Numbered from the stretch's first letter, positions 1 to 11,230 are shown. The stretch: 64,000 nt of DNA from Diphasiastrum complanatum (GCA_029204225.1 CM055109.1:32310927-32374926); one strand, 5' to 3'. Notes: generated from the letters alone by a model not told the origin. Made by a program: numbers and translations.

Positions 1-1
1 T

Positions 2-2278
2 ACAAAGATCAAATGCTTAAGATCTGATAATGGAGGGGAATACACCTCAAATAGGTTCAAAGACTTTTGTATAGCACATGGGATTAAGAGGGAGATGTCT
101 AGTCCTAGGACTCCACAACAGAATGGAGTGGCCGAGAGGAAGAATAGAACCCTTTGTGAATGTGCCAAGGCAATGAGACTACATGCTAATCTTGCTAAGT
201 CTTTTTGGGGGGAAGCTTTAGCATGTGCTAACTATCTATGTAATAGATGGACAAGTGCTTCCTTGGATGGTAAAACTCCTCATGAGGTTCTTTATGGTAG
301 AAGGCCGAGTGTCAAGCATTGTAGGATCTTTGGATGTACATGTTTTGTCAATATCACACTTGATGATAGAACTAAAGAAGATCCTTCATCAAAGAAGGGT
401 GTGTTTGTTGGCTATAGTGAAGTAAGCAAGGCTTACAAAGTGTACATTCCTTCTACAAAGAAAGTTGTCATAAGTAGGGATGTCATCTTTCATGAAGAGA
501 ATGTTTCCAATGTTGTTGATGTTGATGTTGATGTGCCTACTAATCATCATGATGTGCAAGATGTCTTGGATGAAGATGGAGATGCCACTCCAAAGCAAAC
601 TTCAAGGAAGACTCAAAGGCAAAGGGCTAAGCCATCAAGGCTAACCTATGATGAAAAAGGAAAGCAAGTGGTGGACAACTCTAACCTTGCTTTTCTTACC
701 TCTTTTGATGAACCAACTTGTGTAGGTGAAGCAATTCAAAAGAAGGAATGGATCCAAGCCATGGATCATGAGCATCAAGCACTCATCAAAAGCAACACAT
801 GGAGGTTGGTAAAGCTTCCAAAGGACAAGAAGGCAATTGGTTGTAAGTGGATCTTCAAGATCAAGACAAATCAAGATGGATCAATCAACAAGTACAAGGC
901 AAGGTTGGTGGCAAAGGGGTATGCTCAAGAATATGGTATTGACTATGATGAGACCTTTGCACCCGTGGCAAAGATGGTAACTATTCGAATCCTAATCTCT
1001 CTTGCAACTCTTTATGATTGGGATATGTGGCAAATGGATGTTACTAATGCCTTCTTGAATGGTGATCTTGAAGAAGATATTTACATGGAGCAACCCGAGG
1101 ACTATGTTTCACATGATGAGCCTAATCATGTGTGCTATCTCCAAAAGAGTTTGTATGGGCTAAAGCAAGCACCAAGGAGTTGGTATGCTAAGCTCAATTC
1201 CTTCTTACTTTCTCAAAACTTTGTTATGAGTGAGTATGATCATTCTCTCTACTTTAGATTGAATGAAAATGATATCACTTTACTTTTGATCTATGTTGAT
1301 GACATTATCTTAAGTGGTGGTAACAATCTAGATATAGATGAAATCAAGATGGCACTCAAAAGAGAGTTTGAAATTCAAGATCTTGGTAAACTTCATTATA
1401 TCTTAGGAATAGAGATTATTAGAACTTCTAAATCTACATTCATATGTCAAGAAAAGTATGTTAACTCTATTCTAAAAAGGTTTCATATGGAAGATTGTAA
1501 AGTTGTTTCTACTCCTATGGAATCAAATGTAAAGCTAACTACAAGAAGTAATGAAAGATCCTTCAAGGACATTACTCTCTATAGAAAGCTAATAGGATCT
1601 CTTATATGGTTAACCATCACAAGACCTGATCTAAGCTTTGTGGTTGGTAAACTAAGTCAATTTATGCAAGATCCTAGTGAGGCTCATTGGAAGCTAGGAA
1701 AGAGAGTACTTAGATACATCTCGGGATCTAGAGATTTTGGCATCTTGTATGGAGGTACTACACCTAACCTTTGTGGATTTTCAGATTCAGATTTTGCAGG
1801 TGATCAAATGGATAGGAAGTCAACAAGTGCCTTTGCAATCTATCTTGGAGATGGAGTGGTCTCATGGCTATCAAAGAAGCAACCAACTATCTCTCTATCT
1901 TCCACCGAAGCCGAGTACAAGGCATTAACAACATGCACCAAGGAGATTCTTTGGATCAAGAGGATGTTATTGGATCTTCACTTGCTGGAACCAGAGAAGA
2001 CTCCAATCATACTTTGTGATAACCTTTCAGCCCAAAGCTTGGCAAGCAATCCTGTTTTTCATGCAAGGAGCAAGCACATTGAGATTGCTCACCATTTTGT
2101 GAGAGATCAAGTCATTGCCAAAGAGGTGGAGCTTCAACATGTCTCTTCAAAGGAGTGTGTGGCTGATATCTTCACCAAACCATTGGGAAAGGACCTATAT
2201 TTAATGCATAGATCTAATCTTGGAATGTGCTCAAAGACTATGTTGAAACTAGCATCCAATGTTGAAGAGGGAGTGTGA
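2..2278 (+). CDS. Ty1/copia polyprotein, 3' part (element A: integrase, RT, RNase H)
   Basis: The frame is open from base 2, so the window cuts into the middle of the integrase; gag, protease and the first integrase aspartate lie outside. What remains starts at the second catalytic aspartate (RSDNGGEY) and the catalytic glutamate in NGVAERKN. It continues through the reverse transcriptase (FKARLVAKGY-type block, LYGLKQAPRSW, YVDD at about 1292-1303) and RNase H (DSDFAGD, SSTEAEY, DIFTKPL). No stop or frameshift interrupts about 758 codons, so this half is intact. The stop codon at 2276-2278 lies inside the start of the 3' LTR, as in element B. Its protein is closely similar to element B over the same region, so both belong to one copia lineage. 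The job is retrotransposition of its own RNA. The first ATG in the open frame is at 95, but this is internal and not a real start. Confidence 0.95.
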   Translation, partial: TKIKCLRSDNGGEYTSNRFKDFCIAHGIKREMSSPRTPQQNGVAERKNRTLCECAKAMRLHANLAKSFWGEALACANYLCNRWTSASLDGKTPHEVLYGRRPSVKHCRIFGCTCFVNITLDDRTKEDPSSKKGVFVGYSEVSKAYKVYIPSTKKVVISRDVIFHEENVSNVVDVDVDVPTNHHDVQDVLDEDGDATPKQTSRKTQRQRAKPSRLTYDEKGKQVVDNSNLAFLTSFDEPTCVGEAIQKKEWIQAMDHEHQALIKSNTWRLVKLPKDKKAIGCKWIFKIKTNQDGSINKYKARLVAKGYAQEYGIDYDETFAPVAKMVTIRILISLATLYDWDMWQMDVTNAFLNGDLEEDIYMEQPEDYVSHDEPNHVCYLQKSLYGLKQAPRSWYAKLNSFLLSQNFVMSEYDHSLYFRLNENDITLLLIYVDDIILSGGNNLDIDEIKMALKREFEIQDLGKLHYILGIEIIRTSKSTFICQEKYVNSILKRFHMEDCKVVSTPMESNVKLTTRSNERSFKDITLYRKLIGSLIWLTITRPDLSFVVGKLSQFMQDPSEAHWKLGKRVLRYISGSRDFGILYGGTTPNLCGFSDSDFAGDQMDRKSTSAFAIYLGDGVVSWLSKKQPTISLSSTEAEYKALTTCTKEILWIKRMLLDLHLLEPEKTPIILCDNLSAQSLASNPVFHARSKHIEIAHHFVRDQVIAKEVELQHVSSKECVADIFTKPLGKDLYLMHRSNLGMCSKTMLKLASNVEEGV

Positions 2279-2928
2279 AAATTGTCAACATTTCCTAGCT
2301 AGTTTGAGGCCTAAATTGGCTAAAATTGTAAATAGTTTTGGTTCTGGAGTTTCACACGTGTGAACCAGGCCACAATGTTTTTATTTACTGTATTTTTTCA
2401 GTATGATGAAGTGTCAAACTTCATACCCTTCAAAATGAGACCATTTTGATGTATTTTGGTCATATAAGCCATTTTTAGCTATTTTTCCTATATAGGGAAT
2501 ATCTAGGGTCAAGTACCTTCTAGAGAGAGGAGAGAGAGTCATCTTCCTCATCCATAAATAGTAGGGAAGTCGTGGAGAACAGGTTGGAGAAACCTTTTGT
2601 ATGCTTCATTGAGATCAATAGATCATTGTCATTGTTTCTTCCTCCATTGAGAGCATTGTTGTGTGTATTGTCTTCAAGCTATTGTGTATGATCTTAGGTG
2701 CTTTCCAAAAGTGGTAGGCTGATGTATTATGGACTGTATAATGCTATTTTGGGCCGCACTTGATGTTTATGGAAGTTTCCATTTGTGATAAATGCTTTTT
2801 GATCAAGTTCTTTGCATTCTAGGTAGCATAGAATGTGTTGCCAATTCCTAGCTTATGTAGTTTGGAGTGCAAGCATTCAAGCCAATGATCTTGGAGTTTA
2901 GATCCACTTAGGATCTGTATTTTTCACA
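2274..2928 (+). repeat. 3' LTR of copia element A
   Basis: It starts with TGTGAAAATTGTC directly after a purine-rich tract (GAAGAGGGAG) and ends TTTTTCACA, so it has TG...CA ends and the same start and end words as the 653-bp LTRs of element B. The length of 655 bp agrees. It carries TATA-like words near 2489 and 2552 and a perfect 14-bp palindrome TTCACACGTGTGAA at 2351-2364. The matching 5' LTR and the left target duplication lie outside the window. The right target duplication would be GTATA (2929-2933). The next base on is gypsy coding sequence, so A probably inserted into that gypsy element. Confidence 0.85.
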
Positions 2929-5250
2929 GTATACACCGAACTAGAACGACTTTGAAAGGTAGGACTAATATTTCCAATGGAGAATACCGAGTGACATTCT
3001 CCAATAGTGCCTCGAACAAAGAAGAACTCCACATGCATTTGTGTAAGAGGTTAAATAAATAGATCAGAAAGGACTACTATCCATTGTCATTTATAGACCA
3101 AGTCCTAAAAGAAATGGCTGGAAGAGATCAATACTCTTTCATGGACTATTTTGTAGACTATAACCAGATAGCCATCACAGAAGAAGACACAAGTTGAAGA
3201 CCGCCTTTACAACTACTTTTGAATTTTTGCTTATTGTGTCATGCCAGTTGGGCTCACTAACACTCATGGAACATATGAGAGGTTCATGAACAAACACTTC
3301 AAAAACATCCTAGATGAAAATATCAAAATCTTTATAGATGACCTCTGTGGGGCATCTACCATTAAGGAACACCTCGCCATGCTGGATAAGTGTTTCCAAA
3401 AGTGTGCAGCAACATGCATAGCCCTAAATGCCAGCAAATGCCTATTTGGAGTCCATTACGGAGTACTCTTAGGACACATGACTACTAAGTACAATATGGC
3501 AACTGATCCGAAGAAGATAGTTGTGCTCCTAGCCATGATGGCACCTACTACGACGTCCCAACTTTAGAACTTCCTAGGCTTGAGGGGCTATTATAAGAGG
3601 TATGTCATGGCCTGTGCTACACATACTTACTAATTGACTGGCTTGTTGAAAACCAATTTTGAATGGACTTGGACTGAATAGTTCCAAAAGACCTTTCAAG
3701 AGTTGAAGGTAGCCCTGGCTAATGCACCGATCCTAAAGCCACCAATGTATGATAGAGAGTTCTATGTTTTTACCAGCACCATGAACACGTGCATAAACTA
3801 TTGTCTGGCCCAAATTTGGGACAAAAACTATCACCCTATCATTTTTATAGGAAGGAAACTGAACAAAGTCGAGCTTAACTATAACAAGGTAGAGAAGATC
3901 TGTTTGGGAAAAGCTTACGCTATCGTCAAACTGAGGCATTACCTATTGCATCGGAAAGTGACTTTCTTACCAAGAGTATTGTGGTCACTTTGATGATGAA
4001 TAAGCTAGAACCTCGTTAACGCCTAATAAAGTGGATAATCTCCCTTCATGAATTTGACTACACTCTTCAAAGCAAGTTGCCTAAACTGCAAGGGTTAAAC
4101 GATTGTATTTGTGAGCTAGGAGGTGCAACCAAGACCGACAATGAGTGGGAGACTGATCACCTAAAAGAACTGTTGAAGGTTGGTGTTGAGACAATTCCTG
4201 AGTGGTACACATTAGAGACACCTAGTGAGATGACAACCCATGAAAAGTGAAAGTTATGTCTGCAAGCCCTAAAGTTCGCCTTGATACGAAGAACACTATA
4301 TATACGTGGTGTAGAAGAATTATACCGACAATGTGTAACTCTTGAGGAAGTGAAATTTATATTGGAGGAGTGCTATGATTCTGCCTGTGAGGACCACTTT
4401 GTCGGCCAGTTCACATGACAGAAGATTCTAAGGGCCGAATATTGGTGGCCGACATTATTTCAGGATGCCCATATACATGCCAAGAACTGCGACACTTGTC
4501 AGCGAGTAAACAAGATAGATAATAGAGTACAGTCGTTAGTTCCAATAGAGACATTACCTATTGCATCGAAAAGTGACTTTCTTTACCAAAATGGTCACCT
4601 TGATGATGAATAAGCTAGAACCTCATGAGCGCCCAATGAAGTGGATAATCTCCCTTCAGGAATTCGACTACACCCTCCAAGGAAAGCCACCTAAACTGCA
4701 AGGGTTAAACGATTGTATTTGCGAGCTAGGAGGTGTAGCCGATACGAACAATGAGTGGGAGACCGATCACCGAAAATAACTATTGAAGATTGACGTTGGG
4801 ACAATCCCTGAGTGGTACATAGAATTAGCAACCTATCTATCCACATTTAGAGACACCTATCAATATGACAACCCAAGAAAAACAAAAGCTACATCTACAA
4901 GCCCTAAATTTTGCCTTGATAGAAGGAACATTGTATAGGCCTGGTGTAGAAGGGTTGTACCGACGATGCATAACTCTTGAAAAAGCAAAATTTATATTAG
5001 ACGAGTGCCACGATTCTACCTGTGAGGGCCACTTTGCCAGCCAGCTCACATGATAGAAGATTCTAAGGGCAGGATATTGGTGGCTGAGATTATTTCATTA
5101 CCATTATGTGCACCAGCAAAGGAGACTACTATTGCAAAACTAGAGATTCTGTCCATTGTATGGGGACCATACTATCCAGTGTCGTCGCCAATGTTAGCCG
5201 ATATTTTTGCAAGGAAAATCAAGCAAACATTGAAGTCTATTTTCTAAAAA
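2929..5250 (+). pseudogene. Decayed Ty3/gypsy pol (RT, RNase H, integrase zinc domain)
   Basis: Translated pieces in all three plus frames give the order of a gypsy pol. From 2935 there is an RT N-terminus of the kind ERLLKVGLIFP...EWHSPIV. At about 3085 comes DYYPLSFIDQVLKEMAG, at 3241-3567 the MPVGLTN...FIDDL block (the YVDD-equivalent at 3331-3345), and at 3703-3990 the RNase H region (VALANAPILKPPMYD...). At about 4340-4520 there is an H2C2-type integrase zinc segment ending NCDTCQRVN. Many stops and frameshifts separate these, so it cannot be expressed. It begins exactly where the copia A LTR ends, which suggests A landed in its RT. It also carries an internal duplication (separate entry). 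The end near 5250 is where similarity fades, not a defined boundary. Confidence 0.85.
3937..5098 (+). repeat. Imperfect 0.53 kb direct duplication inside the gypsy pol
   Basis: Bases 3937-4462 recur at 4552-5098, starting at CATTACCTATTGCATCG and ending near GATATTGGTGGC/GAGATTATTTCA, with an offset of about 615 bases. Each copy carries the RNase H tail, the linker and the start of the integrase zinc domain. The copies differ at many single positions and by a 20-30 base indel in the linker (the second copy has extra bases around 4817-4850), so the duplication is old. The 90 bases between them (about 4463-4551) hold the CDTCQRVN end of the zinc domain. Confidence 0.85.
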
Positions 5251-7372
5251 TTATAAAACACTACCATGCAAAACTTGGCTATTAGGAAAACAAGCATTAA
5301 ATTTGCCTGTAGAAATAGGTCCCAACCCACCCTAAAAGTGGCTAGACAAAATTTCGCGTCTTTAGAAATGGCCAGTAAAAATATTTTACGATTTTTGGTC
5401 AGTTACAAAAATAGCCGACGCAGCCATGCTAAAACTTCAGCATGTACTGGATCAATTATAAATAATATATAATTGTTGAGTGTATTTTTCAAGAAAATCG
5501 GTTTGTCGAAGAGCCCTAGTCATGAATGTTGGAAGAAGTCAGTTCGAAGAATAACCCATCAAAGAAAAAGGTTGTAAAAATTGGGGATGGAAAATATGGC
5601 GACAGGGGTGAAAAATTGTGGAAACCCTAATGGCAAACTTTGGGCACGTCTTGAGTACTAAGCAAATAACGTGAACCACGTCAATAACCCCAAATGGCAT
5701 AAAACTCTGACCCAGGCGAAATGGCAAAAAGAGTTGCAGAAAAAGATGAAGACAACTGTGAACCTGCAGAATAAAGCAAGCTCCTCACCCAGCAAGTGGT
5801 GGTCAAAGCTCGACATTGCAAGGGTCCAAGGCTGCAATTGTAGAACTATTAGTTCCTTCACCCTTCCACCAAGCCTTCATCATATTTTCCTACTGTCGCC
5901 AACCCTCCGTCCAAATCTATTCCTACCACCGATGTGTTGATGAGTCCACCTCCTTGTAGACTGATAACCACGATTTGTGCAATCTACCAAATCGAAGGTT
6001 CTTCCTCTTCTCGTCAAGGCAAGAGCATCGACAAGACTGGAACTTCGACTGAGAGAAGAACTGAGGAAACACCCAGAAGCAAAATGGAGAATACAGACCT
6101 CCCAGAAGCTAGAACCTGCCAAGAAACCAAAGATGAAATTGTCAATGGCAGATACAAGTGATAAAACAAAGAGACACACGGGAAGCACTCAGGTATGCAG
6201 ACTTGTCAAGCTGTTGGGAGCTCTCCAATTTTGAAGATGTCAACTATTTGCGGCAATAGGACTTTTTGGTTAAATTGCGGCAATTTGTGAAAAACAGTTT
6301 TTGTGATAAAGATTGGCAGCAATAAATACTAATTGGTTTTATGCAAGCGAACGAGGATCTATGCTTTTTCAAGTGACAATCGAAGATGCCAATGTGAAAG
6401 GGGAGTGACATCATTCAATATGAGTTGCAGTGGGTCCTGCAACACATTAGGGTGGGATGATGTTGGCTGATTTTGTCGAATCCCCAAGATACTCGACCAG
6501 AGCTAACCAAGAGCACCTCTCACCTTAGACCGAGGAGGTCTCTAAGATGATGAGACAAACAAAGACTAAGAGCCAAGTAGGAGAGCCGAGAAATGCTAGT
6601 TAGGAATGACAAGCAAAAACTGTGTAACCCTTCGATCCTTTGTGTGTGGTTGTGGATAGTAGAGTGGATTAGTTTTCTTGATTTCCTAGAGTGGATTAGA
6701 TTTCCTTTCTTGCTTGTGGATGAAGGTAGGAATCAACATTCAAGTAAACTAAATAGGCTGGATTTCTGATGTAATTCTTGCATATCTTCTTACAACCCAG
6801 TTCTTGATGTTCTTGGGATGTCCAATAATCATAAGACTGGTTGGTTTCTTGATTCTTGGACTTCTAAAATGCTGTAGATTAGCTTCTTGTTTTCTTGTTT
6901 TGTTTTCTGCTAATGTTGTAGATTAATTGGAGTTTCATTAGGTGTTCCTTGGTCGTTTTCAGAGTAGGTAGTTGTAGGAACTGTTGAACGTTCATTTGGG
7001 CTGCATGCTGATCTATAAATGAATTTTCATGGCTTGCATTTCTGATTGAGTGTGAGTGCTTTCAAGAGAGAATGACCTTGAGTTGTCCTCTGACAGGCAA
7101 GACAAACATATTACAACATTGAAATCTGTCCATTCTGCCTAATCTGGGCATTGTAATAAGAATGAAAATGTAAAGAACAAGCCCACAACCTCTGCTGACA
7201 GGCAGAAAACACATAAGTGGTAAACCAGATGAACAAGAAACATGTAGCAGATTCTAGAGCAAAGAATATCTCAACAAGGTATTAGGTTTCTTGGACTCAA
7301 AAAAAAATCTTTTTTGGTATTCATGATTAAGGTTAATCACTTAGTATCTAATAGAATATTTACACACAGTTT
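5250..7372. other. No gene recognised; possible remains of the gypsy 3' region
   Basis: Short open frames here (for example 5671-5940 and 5934-6161) have low-complexity or charged compositions and no motif I can place. The stretch 6240-6660 is not coding. Because it follows a gypsy pol it may hold that element's 3' end and LTR, but I found no TG...CA pair or polypurine tract that would prove it. Confidence 0.3.
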
Positions 7373-7388
7373 TCAATGATCCATAATG

Positions 7389-7473
7389 CTTCTTGGTTTC
7401 CAAGGGGAGGTTCGAACCTGGGACCAAAGAAACTCTGGATGCCAAGCTAACCAGCTGAGCCAATCCCGTTGGG
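7389..7473 (-). mobile_element. 85-bp tRNA-derived SINE, copy 1
   Basis: Read on the minus strand this is a tRNA-like sequence with a clear A box (TGGCTCAGCTGG) and B box (GGTTCGAACC), the internal RNA polymerase III promoter. It ends ...CCAAGAAG without a poly-A tail. It is bounded by a perfect 16-bp target-site duplication TCAATGATCCATAATG (7373-7388 and 7474-7489). A second copy of exactly the same length lies at 49077-49161, with a different 16-bp duplication. The body has no proper acceptor stem pairing, so it is a retroposon and not a working tRNA gene. The length is at the very short end for SINEs, so a dispersed tRNA retropseudogene is the alternative. Confidence 0.85.
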
Positions 7474-7489
7474 TCAATGATCCATAATG

Positions 7490-8454
7490 ATATGACACAT
7501 CTAATTATCATTTTGAGATCAAGCCTTGGACCCACATACCCACCTCAAACACTAACCCTACTACAAACATTGATAATGCTTGCTTTGTTTATTTATAGCA
7601 TCAAAGGCTCCACACATCTAGTTACCATTGCTCAAGGTAATACAACAAATTTTTTTCAACTAATTATTTTTTTATTACCCATCTTGTGTCCATACCATAT
7701 GCTAGCTTAATTTCACTAAAAGTTTACACTTCAAACAATCGATTAAAACTTACAATATTGTATGTTTTCAAAAACTCAAGAGTTTGAAGGGCACAACGCG
7801 TTCCATTCAAACTTCATTTATATGTGAAATAAAATGAAGGAGAGTGAAGGGCATGCTCACTCACTTCTAAATTCAGATGGATATTATGGTCATGGGCATG
7901 TGCTAAGGTGGCCCATGGTATAAGCATATTCCAAGATAATGCTGCAAATTTTCACATTTTAATCGGGTAGTGTTGTTTGACGTAATGTATGTATAAAAAA
8001 TGCAAGTTCTATAGCAAACAGCTTTTCGTGCAAACTTCATATCTCATGTGTAATGAAATGAAGAGGTAAAGTGTATTTTCATTCATTTCTAAATTCAAAA
8101 TTCTTATTAAGTGAAAGTTGGTCAATTCATCAGTTATATAGCCATAAATATTTATGTATTTATAGAATCATGAACAACTATTACTGTGCATAAGCTATCT
8201 TCAAAACAATTGATAATCAAGTTAGAATATACTAGCTCCTTGGATTGAAGACAAACATAATATGAAAATTTATATAAAGCTAAAAAAATGAACTTACTTA
8301 TTCTCAATTAAATAATTATTATCTTTGTGGCTAATTTTGAAAACATAACAAATCTCTAAAAATTAGAAAAAAACTCATCATCCAAACCCTCCAACTCTCC
8401 ATGACGAAAAAAGATCATGAAAAGTCAAACTCCCAAAATTTGGGATCCTCCATC
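7490..8454. other. AT-rich intergenic DNA with a degenerate 90-bp duplication
   Basis: No gene seen. Bases about 7796-7885 and 8018-8108 are diverged copies of one unit: both have CAAACTTCAT, then TGTGAAATAAAATGAAG or TGTAATGAAATGAAG, then TTCTAAATTCA. The rest is AT-rich and featureless. Confidence 0.45.
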
Positions 8455-8715
8455 ATCGTTATCGTCATATAGGATTGCTAAATTTGAAGGTTTGGACCAA
8501 GTCAAATCTCTCTTTTCAAATTTCTAATTTAAAAGTTAAAAAAAGAGTTGAATCTTTCATCGTCATGAGGATTGTAAATATAAAGGTTTGAGAAAGTCAA
8601 ATATTTCTTCTTTAGAATTTTCAATTTCAAAGTAAGAAAAAAAAATTGAATTCATGATCATCATCATGGAGGAATGCTAAATTTGAAGATATGATCAAGT
8701 CAAACCTCTCTCTTT
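8455..8715 (+). repeat. Degenerate tandem repeat, about 100-bp period, 2.5 copies
   Basis: Three units start near 8458, 8558 and 8656 with (A)TCGTCAT..AGGATTG or a close variant. Each is followed by TAAATTTGAAGG or TAAATATAAAGG, an AAGTCAAAT word, a CT/TTCT stretch and a poly-A stretch. Spacing is about 100 bases. The last unit is cut short at about 8715. Confidence 0.6.
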
Positions 8716-8904
8716 TGGCATGAAAGGGTGTGGGATGGTCTTTTTGAGGAGCTCATTCTCTTTCATGTGTTGGCCACATGTAGGAAAGTTAATAGATGTC
8801 CCACTCCTTGGTGATGCAAAAGGATCAAAACATATGTAGCACCTTGTTGTAGAAAAGTTTTAGCAAATTTGCATTTGTTTCCCTTGGAGTTGTGACTTAA
8901 ACAT

Positions 8905-9053
8905 GGCCGACGTTGAGAGGATATCTAGCTGAGAGAGAATATCCAGGCCGACGTTGAGAGGATCTTCTCCCTAGATGTAAAAGTCTCTCTATCTAGTGAG
9001 ACAGTTTTATATCTAAGTCTTAAGCTAGCTATCTAGGCCGACGTTCAGAGGAT
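8905..9053 (+). promoter_or_regulatory. Three direct repeats with a DRE/CRT core upstream of the 118-aa gene
   Basis: GGCCGACGTTGAGAGGAT occurs at 8905-8922 and 8946-8963, and with one change (GTTCAGAGG) at 9036-9053. Each contains GCCGAC, which fits the DRE/CRT core RCCGAC bound by plant DREB/CBF factors, and an overlapping ACGTT word. They lie 66 to 214 bases before the ATG at 9119, where a promoter or 5' leader would be. Regulation by cold, drought or salt is inference from the core motif and from the unusual repetition. No clear TATA box was seen between the repeats and the ATG; TTTTATATC at about 9005-9013 is a weak candidate. Confidence 0.55.
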
Positions 9054-9118
9054 CTGCTTGCTTGTGGGCTTCAGCTCGCTGTTTTTCCTTGATTCGTTCA
9101 CTCTCCCAGGCCGGATCC

Positions 9119-9475
9119 ATGGCAAAGGTGAACCTGAACGTTGATGTAAACAGAGCATGTGAAAGTTTAGGCAGACAAGTCAACGATCAGACCATCGGCC
9201 GAGAGCGTGCAACACAACTGATTTCAGAGCACTTCAGACATGCATTCCCTAAATACAACGTCATGGTGGTGCATTCCCAGCACTTGACATCTTTTGAGGA
9301 TTCCGTGCACACTCACATCGAGATCAAAACTAGTTTCTTTGGGACCACCGGCTTCGAGGTGTACATTTTCAAGCGAGGCTTCTTCACTCTGTTGGGGGAT
9401 GGGGGCTTCCAGAACTGGTGTTTTAGTGGCAATTTCAAAAGAGATGGCAGCAAAGTCACCTTCTACGATTTGTAA
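9119..9475 (+). CDS. Small intronless protein, 118 aa, function unknown
   Basis: Predicted protein of 118 residues starting MAKVNLNVDVNRACESLG and ending KVTFYDL, then TAA. I chose the ATG at 9119, in the favourable context GGATCCATGGC, over the in-frame ATG at 9062, because the extra 19 residues look like translated leader. It has no signal peptide or membrane segment. An N-terminal half with alternating helix-like stretches is followed by an aromatic and glycine-rich C-terminal half (TSFFGTTGFEVYIF, LLGDGGFQNWCFSGNF). Codon use and base composition are balanced, and there are no stops or transposon motifs. The C-terminal GDGG..NW.F.G.F pattern reminds me of a small stress-associated family common in fungi (possibly DUF7888-like). 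That is from memory and untested; if true, fungal transfer or deep ancestry would be worth testing. Three DRE-like repeats lie just upstream. Confidence 0.7.
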   Translation: MAKVNLNVDVNRACESLGRQVNDQTIGRERATQLISEHFRHAFPKYNVMVVHSQHLTSFEDSVHTHIEIKTSFFGTTGFEVYIFKRGFFTLLGDGGFQNWCFSGNFKRDGSKVTFYDL

Positions 9476-10620
9476 AATTGACGGTGACTACTCTCATGCT
9501 GTCGTTCATCTCTCTATTCACGTAGATGCTCATCTTTGATTGCTAACTGATGCTGCTGCTCTCTAGATCAATGTTGCTGCTTCATGGGTGTGATCGTTGA
9601 GCCTGGATTATGGGTTTTCCAGGAGTAGATATTCTCTCTTTGCTAAGCCGTGGTGCTTGGATGTCTCGTTGTTTTGTGTAGTACTCTCGACGCTGTGTAC
9701 GCGATGGTTGGTGTGCTGTAATTCCAGAGTGTTTGAGATCTGGGAGACCAGTGATTTCAAACATATTGATTACTCTCGCTGGCGACATGCCAGCTGATCA
9801 CTAAAAATACCACTACAATCAACGAGACCTCAAACTAGACCAGAATTTTCCATGATGGAAAGAGTTGCTATAGTGAAGAACAAACATGTATCATCGTGTG
9901 CAACGGAGTCCCTTGTGGCCCAATAATAGATGCCTGATCTTGTCTCAGGTGTTTTTCTCCTTCTGAGCACTTCTGTTACTATATTCCTTTGTCTTAATGT
10001 CCGTTGTTTTCGAACGTTTTTCGATGTTGGATCTAGTGGTGAATCGTGATCCACAATGCCTATATATGCCGGGCAACTCTGATCTCAAGCGATATATATA
10101 GATTCAATGTCCAATCCTTGTGTTTGGTGAATCTATCTGTCTCAGTGAAAGTACATGTAATCACAGGCTTCTTTTCTGCAAGCTGACTTAAAACTGCCGG
10201 AAGACGTGCTGTGATTTTTGAACCATGTCCAAAGGCAGGCCTTGAATGGGGCAGCTGGAATTCATGAGCTGAACTCAAGGTTCATCTTGATTTCAAGGCA
10301 TTTCTCATACAATTTCTATGATTACATTGGCATCAATGGGAAAACCATTTGGTTTCTCGAAAGCAGGGAACCAGGCCCTTAACATGCAGGTTCCATGAGA
10401 CATCATCTTTTATTTGACAGTTTCTCATCCCAATCATGTCAAAAAAACACCATATTAACATGTAACGCTTTCCGGTCTCAAATTATGTCAAAAGTAATGT
10501 CAAACACAGATTTTAAAACTTTCTGATAATATGATTCAATCTGTTGGCTCCGACCAAAGAAAGGGAGCACGTAAACCCATAAACACTTGGTTTATATGTT
10601 TGCTTTTGTGTGTATGTGTG

Positions 10621-10623
<3 letters not shown>

Positions 10624-10671
<48 letters not shown>
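10624..10671 (+). repeat. (GA)24 microsatellite
   Basis: Uninterrupted GA dinucleotides for about 48 bases, preceded by a short TGTGTGTATGTGTG stretch. Confidence 0.97.
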
Positions 10672-10674
<3 letters not shown>

Positions 10675-11166
10675 TAAAAATTGTTCATGGGCTCTAGAAC
10701 TCACGTGAGATAATGTGTGAATCTAAATATCTCACTCCATGATACTAAATGGATACCTTCTGAATATTATGCCCATTTTTTAACAGATTAAAAAGCAAAA
10801 AATATATGTTTCTCTTTTAAACACGTTTTGCATTTTATGTTGTCTGTCCATACGGCGTCCATACGACTGCCACGTGACACGTTCATAGTGGTCGGTTAAA
10901 GTCAATTTGCCTATTATGCTTCGTAATGTACATGTGAAAAAGTTTCAGGTACCCATAATGCAATGGAAGGCTGCCGGGCACAGGCCATTCTGCCCTGTTT
11001 GGCTTTCCAAAAAAATTTAGGCTTGGCCCCTTTGGGCCTCGCCCAAAACATTTTGAAAATTCTTACCGAGGAGAATGACCCGTGCCCACCTATATTCTTT
11101 TGCATAACGTAGGGTCCCAAATTTTTTGTTTGTTTTTTAATTTTTGGATTGGTTGCAAACTATTGC

Positions 11167-11168
<2 letters not shown>

Positions 11169-11229
<61 letters not shown>
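11169..11229 (+). repeat. (GA)30 microsatellite
   Basis: Uninterrupted GA dinucleotides for about 61 bases, flanked on both sides by CATGAGAG. Confidence 0.97.

Positions 11230-11230
<1 letters not shown>

Noticed and set aside
7396-7470. A functional tRNA gene on the minus strand
   Set aside because: A and B boxes are present, but the acceptor arms do not pair, the copy is flanked by a 16-bp target duplication, and a second 85-bp copy exists. It is a retroposon.
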